Positions 35,686 through 47,247 of a stretch of 64,000 nt of DNA are shown here, piece after piece; position 1 is the stretch's first letter, and every line of letters starts with the position of its first letter. Location: the NCBI GenBank assembly GCA_021464245.1, contig JADCRB010000010.1, positions 901,001 to 965,000 of the forward strand, read 5' to 3'. The stretch comes from Carallia brachiata. Taxonomy: Eukaryota; Streptophyta; Magnoliopsida; Malpighiales; Rhizophoraceae. Made by a program: the position numbers and the translations under genes. Under the pieces are notes generated by a model that worked only from the letters and a program-made list of their open reading frames with translations, did no database searches and had not been told where the DNA came from.

Positions 35686-36129
35686 AGGAAAAAAAAATTA
35701 TATCACTAAGATTTTTTCTTAGTGACAGATAGGTCCACCAAACCCAACGATTCCGTTTGTTGAAGAACAGGAGAAGATACAGGAATATCTGATGTATTCG
35801 ATGATGTATTATTAATTTTAATATTGACTTTATTATTATGTGTGTTTGAAACTATAAACATTTGGAATAATAGGCGATTTTGAATTTTTATTTTAAATCG
35901 AAATATGATGTGTCCCAGTTTTTATTATTAATAAATTAATATAGTGATAGTAGTTCTTTACAAAAAATTTGTTAAGAGTAAATAATAATTGTCAATGACA
36001 AAAATCAGAAATTTGCAAATAACATCGTATTTGCATTTGCAGAATGACGAGGACAATAAGTTTTTCTGTACTGTATAAATAGAAAATAAACAGGAAGCAA
36101 AAATATGACAGCTTATTCGAACAACCCTT

Positions 36130-36748
36130 GAGGGACCTGACAACAGTTTGGTTTCGATTCAGTTACAGTTTTGAATCATCGGTTTTGCTTCAGAGACATT
36201 TTGAATCTTAACTGAACCGCCTTGTGAATGGTCCAGTCCGTTTTCGGTTTATTAGCAGTTCTTGTTTTGGTTCTAGTTTTGGTTTATCAACGGTTCTGAT
36301 TCCAATTCTGATTTGATATATTTTTAACTTTTTTTTAAACGATCTAAAATTATAAAAGTCAAATTTTAATTAGGTTAAGGAGTGAAAATTTAAATAACAA
36401 AAGGGTTTCAACTTAATTAAATATTAATTAACTTGTATGAGTATCTTTTTTAAGATTAAGAAGAGTCAAAACTGACGTAATTTTATTATTTTTAAAATTT
36501 TAACTTACTATTTACCTCATTTTTATTTACAAGGTATAATATCAATAACTTTTAGTTGCTTGAAAAAATTACTGAGTAAACTACTAATTGAATCACCTAT
36601 TCTACGTTTTCTAAAAGAAAGAACCGAAATCAAATCTTCACATGACTAGTTCCGGTATTAGAGCCGAAACTGTCCAACTGATCCAGTTCAATTCCAATTA
36701 GTAAGCGGTTCAATTCCAGTTCAACTCGAAGCGGTGGTCACCCTACCT
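36130..36748. mobile_element. hAT-like MITE with GGTT/CCGG-type inverted ends
   Basis: The left end AGGGACCTGACAACAGTTTGG and the right end (GGTGGTCACCCT in complement) are roughly complementary. Between them lie repeated words GGTTTCGATTCAG, CGGTTCTGATTCCAATTC on the left and TTCAATTCCAATTAGTAAGCGG on the right. Possible decayed 7-8 bp flanks are ACCCTTG and ACCTTGG. It has no coding capacity. Confidence 0.55.
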
Positions 36749-37120
36749 TGGACAAAGAAAATCTCAGCAAATAAAGCTTCTGATTTCTGAAGCATCAGGC
36801 GGGACAAGTTTTCATGGATGTTTCCATATTTAATTAATCCAAACGGGTCGATTATACAGAAGGGGGATGCACCGCGCACTAACACACAAATAACAATAGT
36901 ATATTCTTAAGGTGATTGATAAGGGATACGGGCCACTGCCGGGGGATGCTTTTCTTCTTCTTTTATTTTTGTTTGCAAAAAATTATGATACTAATAAATA
37001 CGAAATTCGTACATAAAAACTTAAATTGTTGAATTGTAAAAAATATATTTAATTTTAAAAAAATGATAAGTCGTTCAATTAATTATATATTTTTTATGTA
37101 TTGTAAATTGTGTAACTGTA

Positions 37121-37151
<31 letters not shown>

Positions 37152-37444
37152 TTTTCCTGATTTTCAATAATACGCTTACATTGAACTAACGTATATAAGA
37201 GATATGTCGGACAAAGCTTTCTCGTTGCACAACAGTGCCAAGTACCATGCAAGGACAAACGACAATTACACACGCTTGCCCACTGAATAGCTTTTTGTCT
37301 GTGCATTTTAATTTAACATCAGTCTGTGAAATCAGATCAAATTTAATTTTGCATCACGTTTAGGCCCTCCTAGTTGCCAGCAGAATCACGAATAAAAGTG
37401 ACAGACTAGTACCTGCATAGAGGAAATGGGTTTTACTATTTGTC
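36749..37444. other. Intergenic with a TA microsatellite
   Basis: A TATATATA run of about 24 bp lies at 37119-37142 next to a T tract. No gene is recognised; the 70-codon minus frame at 37094-37306 is considered chance. Confidence 0.5.
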
Positions 37445-37943
37445 GGGATAATTTCCTTTTCAATCTCAAATTTTTGTGAATTTTTACAATTGAATTTTAA
37501 ACGTTTTAATTTCTTCAATTGAGTCCTATATCTCTCAGATCATTTACAATTGAATCCTCCTGTCAATGGCCGTTAGTTAAACCATTTAAAACTTACCTTA
37601 ACCAAAAGATAAGTGAATCCATCAACTACTCAATTCCAACTTTTTTTAATCAAGTCCTAAATTTTGGACTTTTTAGGACTTGATTGAAAAAATTTGGAAC
37701 ATTGAGGATTTGATTGATTCACTTCCTTTTTGTCAAACTTCATTTTAACCTTTTTGTCAAACTTCATTTTAGGACTTCTTTTTTGTTAAACTTCATTTTA
37801 AACCATTTAGCAGGCTACTGTTACGAAAATGACTCAACTATAAAAAATTTGAAAGTTATATGACTCAAACTAGAAAAGTTAAAATGTTTAAAAGTCAATT
37901 ATAAAAATGTATAAAAATTTAGGACTTAAAAGGATATTATCCC
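37445..37943. mobile_element. Mutator-like MITE related to the one at 13.1 kb
   Basis: It starts GGGATAATTTCCTTTTCAA and ends AAAAGGATATTATCCC, with arms of about 80-100 bp that contain AAATTTTTGTGAATTTTTAC and TTTTAAACGTTTTAA against their complements. Length (499 bp) and termini resemble 13126-13626. Flanking duplication is not clear (ACTATTTGTC left, ATTGTGTGCG right), so it has decayed or the boundary is off by a few bases. Confidence 0.7.
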
Positions 37944-38058
37944 ATTGTGTGCGAGGCCAAATTCTATCTTGGAACTAGCTATCATGGAACATTCTTAGGC
38001 TCCATCCAAAGACCGACATTGGATACTTCTAATAGGGGCAAAGGTACATGTGTATTTT

Positions 38059-38076
38059 GGGGGGGGGGGGGGGGGG
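38059..38076 (+). repeat. G18 homopolymer
   Basis: An uninterrupted run of 18 G follows TATTTT and precedes AATG. It is isolated in AT-rich DNA and the length may be an assembly artefact. Confidence 0.85.
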
Positions 38077-38875
38077 AATGTCCCTTTTGAAAAAAGAAAT
38101 GGATAATTAACGATTAGTTAAACACTTTTCTCGCAATAAAAATTCTAGTTTCACCCTCAAAATAAAAAATTGTTGGATTGATTAATCTAAAGAGTCTTAT
38201 TATGTAAATGTGGAAAAATAGGACACGAAACACATGTATAGTAATCGACCGATTAGTTTGTGCAATAAGACGATTAATGTTTATAATTAAAAACCAATAA
38301 AAATATGTTCATTTTTATACAAATATTAATCGAGTGGTTATACAAATAATTGGTCGATTACTATGTGTTTGACCTGCATCTATGTTTTTCCATGTCTATC
38401 TAAATTTTTCCTAATCTAAAAGACTTTAACTAGTATAAAGTATCAAAGTTGTCATTTTTTATAATTTCTCCAGTAAGTTAAATTCTTTAATTTATTAGAT
38501 TTAAAACAAATACATTAGAAGGCAAAAAAAAAAAAAAAACGCATCGAATTTGATTTTGTGTACTTATATAGAAAGATATCCCAATTAGCTTTCACAATTA
38601 TTAGAGGTTAACATATGATCCATATCATGGGTTCCTTTCAACAGTGCAAGCTTTTAAGTGGAATGGTCTCTTGTTATGATATTAGAGTTTTAGGACTAAG
38701 AGGTCATGTGCTCGAATATCGCTACCCTCAATTTAGTTGTGAATTTCTACAGGTACGATGAGTCTGTCTTTCATTTGCACTTTTGGTACAACTAGCCTCC
38801 CACGAATGTGGATATTATCACAAGCCTAGCCATCTCATTTCAGAAAGTCATTAATTACAAGTCAAACAGCTATGC
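38077..38875. other. Intergenic; possible tRNA-like SINE relic near 38650-38760
   Basis: About 38658-38750 reads AGTGGAATGGTCTCTTG..., then ...AGAGGTCATGTGCTCGAATATCGC, resembling tRNA A-box and B-box (GTTCGAAT-like) promoter parts about 50 bp apart. No clear ends or poly tail were found, so this is only a suggestion. The rest is AT-rich. Confidence 0.3.
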
Positions 38876-39118
38876 ACCTTCCAAACAATAGTTTGGTCTC
38901 AATTAGCAAATCAACTTGAAAGGTAAGTTTTTTAAGGCTGTCGCTATCATTGTTGTACCTTCCAAACAACAGCTTGGTCTTAATTAGCACATCAACTCGA
39001 AAGGTAAGTTTAATAAGGTTGCCACTACTATTGCTGTACCTTCCAAACAAAACTTTGGTCTTAATCAGCAAATCAATTCAAAAGGTAAATTTAACAAGGC
39101 TACTGCCACCACCGTTGC
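38876..39118. repeat. Three tandem copies of an 81-bp unit
   Basis: ACCTTCCAAACAA recurs at 38876, 38957 and 39038, exactly 81 bp apart, and each unit contains TTGGTCT.AATTAGCA.ATCAA and AAAGGTAA. Being 27 codons long, the repeat keeps frame: on the minus strand LLFGRY/LIKTK words recur every 27 residues. It lies next to a Copia remnant and may be a linker expansion of that element. Confidence 0.85.
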
Positions 39119-39129
39119 TGTTGAGGATT

Positions 39130-41631
39130 CTTTGTCCATTAATTTTTTAGGTCCTTTTTAGTTAATTTAACTTCGATATCCTTTAACAAGCCATAGTTAA
39201 GTCTGGTAATTCTACTTCTGTACTATCAACTACTCTAGGTAAATCTAACTCGTGGTTCTTTGATTTTAGTTATGACAATTATATGATCTCTGATCACACA
39301 GTTTCATTCAATACATGAAACTCCTTATGCACCAGTCATTCACACAACCAATACTTTCCAAATGTATGTTAGTCATACTAAACATATTTTTACTCCTAAC
39401 TTAAATATGCTTGACACCTTTTTAGTACCCACTCTTACCTTAAATCTTATATCTGTGGGTTAATTATGCGAGTCTTATTCTTGATATACATTTTTCTTCT
39501 AATTGTTGTTAAGTAAAGGATCTATAGATGGGTTAGATACATAGGATTGGCCGTAAAATTGGATGCTTATTTGGACTTGTCTCCTTGCAGCTTCCTTATC
39601 GTTCACATACTCATTATACCACATCAGTTTCATCTATACTTTGCTATTCTTGTCTTGGTCATGTCTCTCATTCTAAATTAAATCTTTTAATTTTTAGTGG
39701 TTTTTTAGGTTTTGTAAAAGATGTTGAGATTGATTATGTACCATGTCAACTTGACAAATATCATACTTTGCCTTTCAATAAAAATGATTCCCTTTCTTTT
39801 ATACCTTTTGATTCAATTTATTTTGATATTTTGGAGCATGCTTTAATTGATATTATAGGAAGATCACAATACTTTATTATATTTGTGAATGACTAGTCAC
39901 ATTATGACTTTATCTTATGAAAAATCATTTTGAGTTATTCAATATCTATTCTTAGTTTACTGCTATGATTAAAACTAAATTTTCTCAATCAATTAAGGTT
40001 TTTTCATATTCACAAGGCCAAAGAATATAGAGAGTCAAATTTTCTTTAGCTTCCATTTCCAAACATGAACCATTCCTCAATGCTTTTGTCTTGACACCTC
40101 ACAGCAAAAAGGGTGGGCTGAACGAAAATGCCGTCACATTCTAAACACAGTTTGAGCCCTTCTAATTTCGGCCTTTTGTCTTGAACATTTTTGGAAAGAA
40201 GCTACTTTTACACACCATCAATTGTGTTCCATTTCCAATTATCAACAATATATCTCCATTATAGCATCTTTATGGTACACTACTATCAATCTCTTTGAGT
40301 CTTTGGTTATACTTGTTTTGTTATTTTACAACATCATAAACGAACTAAGTTAAAACCTCGTGCTTATTTGTATTATTTTTTGGGTTATAAGATTCAACCA
40401 TGGAATTGAAAACCGGACCGGACCGGCCGGTTGGACCGGACCGGCCGTTCAACCGGAAAAACCGGGAACCGGTCCTAGGTCCGGTCCGGTTCAAGTCTAA
40501 AAATGGAATTCGGACCGAACCGAAAAAAACCGGTCAAGAACCGGAAAAACCGGTCAAGAACCGAAAAAACCGAGAAAACCGGGACCGGTTGAACCGGGTG
40601 AACCGGTTCAATTTAAATTAAAAAATTTTAAATTATAATTTAGCCTAAAACTTTATATAAATTATAATTAAAACTCTAATTTTAACTAAAAATTCTAATT
40701 TAGTCCTCAATTGATTAAAATTTTCAATTTAATCTTTAAAATTTAAAAATTAATATTTAATCACTATTTATAAATATTATTTTTTAAATTAATTTTTATA
40801 AATTATATTTTGTTAAATATACTAATTGTAATATTTTTAATGTATGTAAATATTAGTATAATTCTTGAAATACACTTTATTTTAAATATTTATTATCATT
40901 CTTATATAATATAACATTTTATATAATTATATAAGCTATATAAAAATTTAATTTTTATATATTTAATATTAAATACCGGTTTTACTGGTTTAACCGCGGT
41001 TTTATCGGTCGAACCGGTTGAACCTTGAACCTCTCAGTTTTCGGTTCAATGACCGGTTCGGTTCTGAGAACCTTGAATTCAACACAAAGAATGTCGATGT
41101 TGGGATCATGTTTATAAACATTTTTGAGTTTTTTTGTCATTTAATTTTTATGAACATAAGATATTTTTTTATATTTCCTCATCTTATTTAACTGCTTCCT
41201 CACAATATTTCTTCACTAATCCCTATGTTGAATTACTACCAGACATTATAAATTATGAAGCTCCTCTACGGTCTCTTCCCACAGATCCATTTTTGACTGA
41301 CATTGAAATAGGTTCTACTAGCGATCCACCAACAACTTCTAAAGTACCATCTTTATCATGGATCCAGAATCGCTTTTCGAGTATCTTCAAGTGCATCATT
41401 TTACTCGAGTGAGTCAACTACCATCTCACTTTAAAGATTTTGTTTACTTATATTGTCTTTTTATATGAACCTCAAATTTATCGAGAATCCAACATTAACC
41501 CTCAATAACAGCAAGCAATAATAGAAGAATTGCAATCCTTATGTAAAACTCATACTTAGGACTTGCTTGAGCTCCATTTTGATAAATTTTCTATTGGTTG
41601 CAAGCGAGTTTAAGAGATCCAGACTCGGTCA
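39130..41631 (+). mobile_element. Copia-type retrotransposon remnant (protease to reverse transcriptase start), interrupted
   Basis: Decayed pieces occur in Copia order. Protease-like SWFFDF..DNYMISDHT is near 39255-39300. Gag-pre-integrase SCLGHVSHSKLN (about 39650-39680), C.LDKYHTLPF and FDSIYFDILEHALI follow, and integrase-like QYFIIFVND (about 39870-39895). Then an FLGYKI piece (about 40375) is followed after an interruption by CRWDHVY-like residues. QQAIIEELQSLCKTHT and FSIGCKRV mark the reverse transcriptase start (about 41513-41610). Stops and frameshifts are many. A 677-bp MITE splits it at 40399-41075 and a second Copia element starts at 41632. Confidence 0.75.
40399..41075. mobile_element. 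hAT-like MITE with ACCGG-rich ends, inserted in the Copia remnant
   Basis: Ends CATGGAATTGAAAACCGGACC and the inverted right end CAAGGTTCTCAGAACCGAACC match at 15 or more positions. Flanks GATTCAAC (40391-40398) and AATTCAAC (41076-41083) form an 8-bp target duplication with one mismatch, as expected for hAT. The first 210 bp are dense in ACCGG, CCGGTT and AACCGG words on an AT-rich core. It has no coding role; the open frame at 40400-40621 is a by-product. Removing it rejoins the Copia frame (FLGYKIQ then KECRCWDHVY). Confidence 0.82.
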
Positions 41632-41871
41632 TGTTGGAAAGTTTGGGATAATCCTGGAATCATGACATTTTGATTGACATAAATCCCATAATTAATGGGA
41701 TCAATTTCAGTCAATATTTTCTATTTATTACCTTTCCTTTTGTACATCTTTAGTTTAAGAAAACTATCCCTTCGATATAGCACCCTAGTTGTACATATTT
41801 CATGTATATGTATATCCTTAGAGATATAATAATCAAATATGAGTTTTTCTTATAATAATATACCTTTGTTT
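41632..41871 (+). repeat. LTR of the second Copia-type element
   Basis: The LTR begins TGTTGGAAAG and ends just before the primer site at 41874. It is about 240 bp with a GTATATGTATATCCTTAGAG segment. The partner LTR was not found. Confidence 0.65.
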
Positions 41872-43560
41872 TATGGTATCAGAGCATGGTAAGAAAAACT
41901 AGCCAGCCAAAACTGTGAGGCCAAAACCATGGTTGACAACATCTCTGTTCCTACAGTAGCAGATTCATTTGTCACTTCCAATACAACAATCCTTATTACC
42001 TAACCAACCAATTCCACCATATCCTCATTTGATCACCACAACCTACAGATTACTCAACATAAGTTAAATGAGAGTAACTTTAGAGGACAGTTTCAATCTA
42101 TTCTCTTGGTAATCAAAGGTAAAGGAAAGGCAGGTTATTTTACAGGTGCAATTCTTGTTTCCTCATCAACTTCATGGAGCCAAAGATTGGAAGGACCTAT
42201 CTATTCTACAAGACTGCAAAAGAAATATGAGATGCAGTGCAAGCAATTTATTCAGATACGGAGACTACAACTCAGTGTTTTGAAGTGCGCTCGACAATTT
42301 GAAACACTCAACAAAACAATATGGATATGACAACTTACTACAATAAGTTGGTAGAATTATGGTAGGAAATTGATTTGTTTTATGATATAAACTGGGAATG
42401 TCCCAATGATGTTGTGAAATACAAAAAAATGCTTGGGAAAGACAGGGTATTTGACTTTCTTCAAGTCCTCAATGCTGATCTTGATGGACTATGAGGTGGG
42501 CTCCTTGGAACTAAACCCTTTCCATCCTTACGTGAAGCATTTGCTGAAGTTTGTCACGAAGAAAACCAAAAACATGTAATGCTTAACTCCTTTTCAGATT
42601 CCTCATCTAATATTACAACACAGAACTTCTTTTTTGTCACTTTCAAGCATGAAGTGAACAAACCTTCACCTTGAAACCAAATACCACTGGACAAATAGTG
42701 GAGTGACCACTGCAACAAACCCTTTTATATAATGGAAACTTGCTGGAAGATACATGAAAAATCAGCAAATTGAAATCCTTGGAATAAAAGGGAATTCAGC
42801 CGAAATGCATATATTGTTGAAGCTGCCCAAGAGACCAGTAAAGCTACTGGCCTAAACTTGTCCACTTAACAATTTGAGCTTCTCCATTGGCTAGTGAATA
42901 AAACAAAATTCAAAAAGGGATAGAAGTCCCCACATCCTCAAAGCCAACAGCATCAATAGCACAAAAAGTTAACCTAGGTCATTCTCTACTATTTAGAAGG
43001 CTAACTCAAAAATATAGGATAGTGGATACAGGTGCAACAGATTATATAACCGGAACACAAGATTCAATGACTAATTTCAAGCCAGTGATGGAAGCATGCA
43101 AGTGACAGTGACTGATGGTGCAACAACACTAGTTATAGGTTAAGAAAGCATCTACTTACCTAATTTTGAATTGAAATTTATTTCATATGTACAAGGATTG
43201 GAGTGCAATCTTATTTTAGTTAGCAAAATAATGAGGGACTTGGATTGTATTGTAACCTTTTTATCCCACTCATTGCATATAATCTCTATGAGACTTCATG
43301 TCTTACCCTCACATTTGTCGGATCACGTACGTCAAAATGGACTAGTTGCAATGAAAATTTAGCACTAAAATCCTTGTCAAATAGTTTTCAAGTTGATTTT
43401 TCTCACAGGTTAATGTTGGCATATAGGCTATTCTTCTTTAGCGAGTAACCTCATAAGGTTATCTCTAGCTAATCTTTCTAGCAAGCCAAACATTTGCGGT
43501 TATAACCTTGTTGTCACAAGATGCAATTGGTAAAAACACCCATCATGGATATTCAACACA
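41632..43560 (+). mobile_element. Second Copia-type element: LTR, primer site, gag and protease region
   Basis: A TGTTGGAAAGTTTGGGATAATCC-type LTR (41632 to about 41871) is followed by TGGTATCAGAGC (41874-41885) and an ATG-led gag frame at about 41930 with SVPTVADSF. Decayed gag pieces include ITQHKLNESNFRGQFQSILLVIKGKGKAGYFTG (about 42048-42140), an ELDLFYD-like NWECPNDVVKYKK (about 42390-42430) and a protease-like IVDTGATDYIT (about 43020-43050). A pre-integrase CWHIGYSS-type motif lies near 43415-43440. It stops short of integrase, where the minus-strand element begins. It inserted into the reverse transcriptase region of the preceding Copia remnant. Confidence 0.75.
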
Positions 43561-46500
43561 TCATAGTAAACATCCAATCACAAAATAGCTATCTTACATA
43601 TGTCCAAATACAAGATGTATCATTGTAGATACTACAATGTTATCTTCGAAAAACAAGCATAGGGCATAAGCACAGAAGAGTAAGAAAAAGAAAAAGTTTC
43701 CATCAAATTTAAGAACTGTATACAGAACATCGTTAAGTGTTATGGTTCTACTACTTGCAATTCTAAATTGCAAGCATCAACCCCTTTGACTTGGACTCAC
43801 AGATGGTTTCTTACACACATCTTCTTTGGACTAACTTCAATTCGATGAAACTTCACATATACTTCTCAACATTTAGCTCTATGTTTAACTACTCAAGTCT
43901 ATAATCCACGTTGGATTTGATTTGACAATTGAGTTGGAGACATAAGCTAAACTATGAGAAACAAACTTAAGGACTTAATTTCTATATGATAAATTCATGA
44001 GCGAAAAAGACCAAATTTCACTACCATTGTAGCACTTTGGTTTTATCCTTTTCCTTACTATCACATTACAAACATTAGTCGATTTAGTTCTTCTTCTGTG
44101 TTAGCTCATTCTTTTTTCCTTGTTAGCTCATACCCTTTTTCTTCCAAGCGATGCATATAACGCCATTGTGTTTTGAACTGGAAACAGCCTTTGAACTGAT
44201 CTCAACTTCAACCATATTTATTTGTCTAGGGTGCTCGTCTCTAGGCGCATTTTTATAGACTCAAATGGCATGAAATATTTTCAAAGGTCTTACTTACATC
44301 ATTTTTTATTTACTTTACCGTGCTTCTAGTATAAAGTACAAATATCGTAAAGGGTATGATCAACTATTTTGAGTTTTATCAACTTCTTTGGGTACGATCA
44401 ATTAGATCATATAATAAGTTGTTGTCTCATATTATGTGAATTTTGCTTAGAAAAGTCAATGTTGATGAAGAGCTTTCTCAACTTAATAGTTGAGATTGCA
44501 AAACTTGTTTTTCTAAGCCAATCACATCTCTTGGAAAGTTTCATAAAACTCACGAATGAGTTCATCCTTTATATTTTTAAGTTATGTGAAATACATTTTA
44601 TTCTTTGAAGCCTTTTAAGTTTAGTGGTCTCACTTTCATTAAATTGAGATACTCTTCCCAATTACTGGTTTCGATGTAATCAAAAATTTCCAATACTTTA
44701 AGCTCTTTAAGCTTGATTTACCTCACAATACTATATATCGTAATCATCACTATTTCACTCAGCTTTCTGCAAAGTTCGGTTATAGTGATCTTTGTAGCTA
44801 TGGTTTGAGACATTCATCACAAATTATAATAGCCCTAAAAAATTTTTTCTACTAATCTTCAAACAAATTAACAATAGCTTAATATTAGTTACAGAATTGA
44901 AAGTTCACTGTATTTATAATCATCTTCTGTCATACTAATATTTTGTTATATTAATTTATTTCAAATTATGCAAAATTTAAGTTCCTAGGTAAAGATTCCT
45001 TGAATCCTACCAATCTAGAGAACTCCCACTCATAACAAACCCATTTTAATAATTTCATATTATGCATGTCATGTATGTGTAACAAATATTTTATAGAATA
45101 AATACACAAATTACATGACAATTATGCAAAAAATTGCAACCAACAGATAATTACATGCATAATATCGAATATGTAACAACATTTGCATTCAAAGTATTCA
45201 CTATTAATATTATGTGAAAGGAACATTAAATTAATATTTCATGAAATTTACATGACTACACACATAGTGTCTCAACGATAATTTCATAAATGACCCATGT
45301 TTGTATCTCATAAACTATTATAGTGTCTAATTTTGCAACAATTCACATGTCTTGCATATTTTGAGACACAAAGTCAACAAGTATTTTTGATACTAGTGTA
45401 TTAATTATGATGCTTATGTGCCACTTTAACAGCAGTTTATAATTTGAAAAATAATTCAAGCATCATTCACATTATGTCCTCTCATTAATCATGCACTCAT
45501 ATTCTTTGGTGCATCAATTCCTGAACACTTGATTTTAAATATGTTCCAACATTTATTTAGGGAACTTATTTCACATTCTCGAAATTATCAAAAAAATATT
45601 TTCTTTCTAAAAATTAAGTGCTCTCTTAGTCATCAATTTTGTTATTTAATACGCTTAATTTTTAATCCTTTTGGTCAAACTTTTCTAAAAAACCTAATAG
45701 GATATTAGAAAGAAATCAAATAAAATAAAGTAATTTTTTCACAATCCCCAAAAATGTGATTTTATGATAAGCTCTTGTAGAGTATAAAATTAGAAAAATT
45801 TTGGTGCAAACCTCATATTTTTTGATATTTCCATGGTTTATTCTCAATTTTCAAAAATATAATCTATTTTCGGAAAAAACAGATATAATTGCCACACGGC
45901 CTAACCTTATTCGTGGGCTGCCTTCTGCTTCTTCTTGCCATGTGTCAGCAACTCATTCATTGCACATATTTATTGAGTGAGTTGCTTTACTATTTCTATG
46001 ACATGTGTCACAAGATAATTGGTACAAGACTTCCTCAAGTCAACCAATTTGTCTCATTTGCCCAGTGTCATACAATGAGTGGTGGACTCTTTTACCAGTG
46101 TGTGTCCCTTTCAAACACAATCAGCCACTAGTAAACTCTTCTTTCACTCGCCAGTGACAAAAAGTGCATGTCACTCCCTAACTTTCGGTCATTGGACGAT
46201 TTCAAAATTTAGCCGACTACTATATTTCGACGTCTTGAGTTCATCAGTCAACTTAGTTTTTCCATAAACAGTGTGAAAATTAAGGTTTGCATAACCAGAA
46301 TCAGAACACGAGACTAGGATAGGAAAAATTCGTTGTTCATCTTCTTCCTCAAAATTTCAGATTGTTGTTGAAAATTTTAGATGTGATTTCTTTCAAACGG
46401 TGCATCCAAATGTAACAAAATATGGATTATTGGAATGCTCTTAATGAGAGCTTTCTATATATGCAAATTTTGGGCTTAGATATTGTGGTTTTCTGTCTCG

Positions 46501-46752
46501 ATTTTATGAAAAAATTGTATAGAGGAAACTAATTTTTTCTCACAGATTATGCAACAAAAAATCACTAAAAATTTACAGAATACTAAGCACATCATAGGCT
46601 ACTTCCATGTAATTTTTCGTGATCCGAAACTCATGTATGTGTGAGAAACAATTTTTATCATTTTCTAACCTAGAAGAAAACGAGAAATTTCAAATAAAAA
46701 GACAAACAGTAACTTTCACAGATCCAATCTATGCAAGAATCAATCATATTAG

Positions 46753-46764
46753 GCTCTGATACCA
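46753..46764 (-). other. Primer-binding site (tRNA-Met complement) of the minus-strand element
   Basis: GCTCTGATACCA is the reverse complement of TGGTATCAGAGC, the usual plant retrotransposon primer site. Confidence 0.85.
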
Positions 46765-46765
46765 A

Positions 46766-47247
46766 TGTAGAATATAATAATTAAAACGATGTAGAAGCGG
46801 AAAAGAGAAGGGAAATTTATCTCTTATAAACTTCCTGTGAAACCAATGACTGATTACTAGCACCAAAAATGATCTTCCTCTCACTTGGCCGAGGTGGTAC
46901 CACAGTATTATTGGGCATTAACTAATTTTCACAACACAAAAACTTTTAGTCTAGGAATCAATGGAGAACTTGCTGTTGGTTCTTTGGAAGGAAAAGGATC
47001 TATCTAGTTTTTGGTGATGCCTTCTTCAACCTTTTCAATCTATAAGTCTCTATGTATAGAAACTTGTGGGAGTGGGGAGTTACTTAACATTGTAACTCCC
47101 CTCAACTGCTTTATCTCCTACAGAACTTCTCTTATGTAGTTTTTATTTCTTTATTATCCGTATTGGGTTGGGTCAGACTATCATGGGTAGATTGACCTAA
47201 CCCATATAACAACTAATGACAACAATTCTCATTAATTATACACAACA
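46766..47247 (-). repeat. Complete LTR of the minus-strand Copia-type element
   Basis: On the plus strand it starts TGTAGAATATAATAATT and ends ACACAACA, giving TG..CA termini and 482 bp. It joins the primer-site complement at 46753-46764 with a one-base gap. Confidence 0.75.

Larger units (their letters stand above)
43600..47247 (-). mobile_element. Third Copia-type element in minus orientation, with 5' LTR
   Basis: The complement of the tRNA-Met primer site (GCTCTGATACCA, 46753-46764) sits immediately left of an LTR at 46766-47247, so the element reads leftward. The leader is about 46270-46752. Minus-strand gag-like residues near 44100-44260 (an EQRR.EHPRQ.N.VEVEI..KAV type linker, and WKKKG) and a protease-like TWIID piece (about 43905) then LNDVLYTVLKFDGN (about 43690-43740) fit Copia order but are badly decayed. 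Exact left boundary with the plus-strand element lies between about 43550 and 43690. Confidence 0.6.

Noticed and set aside
40400..40621. Charged 73-codon plus-strand frame (Arg/Lys/Pro/Glu rich)
   Set aside because: It is a translation of the ACCGG repeats in the hAT-like MITE, not a gene.
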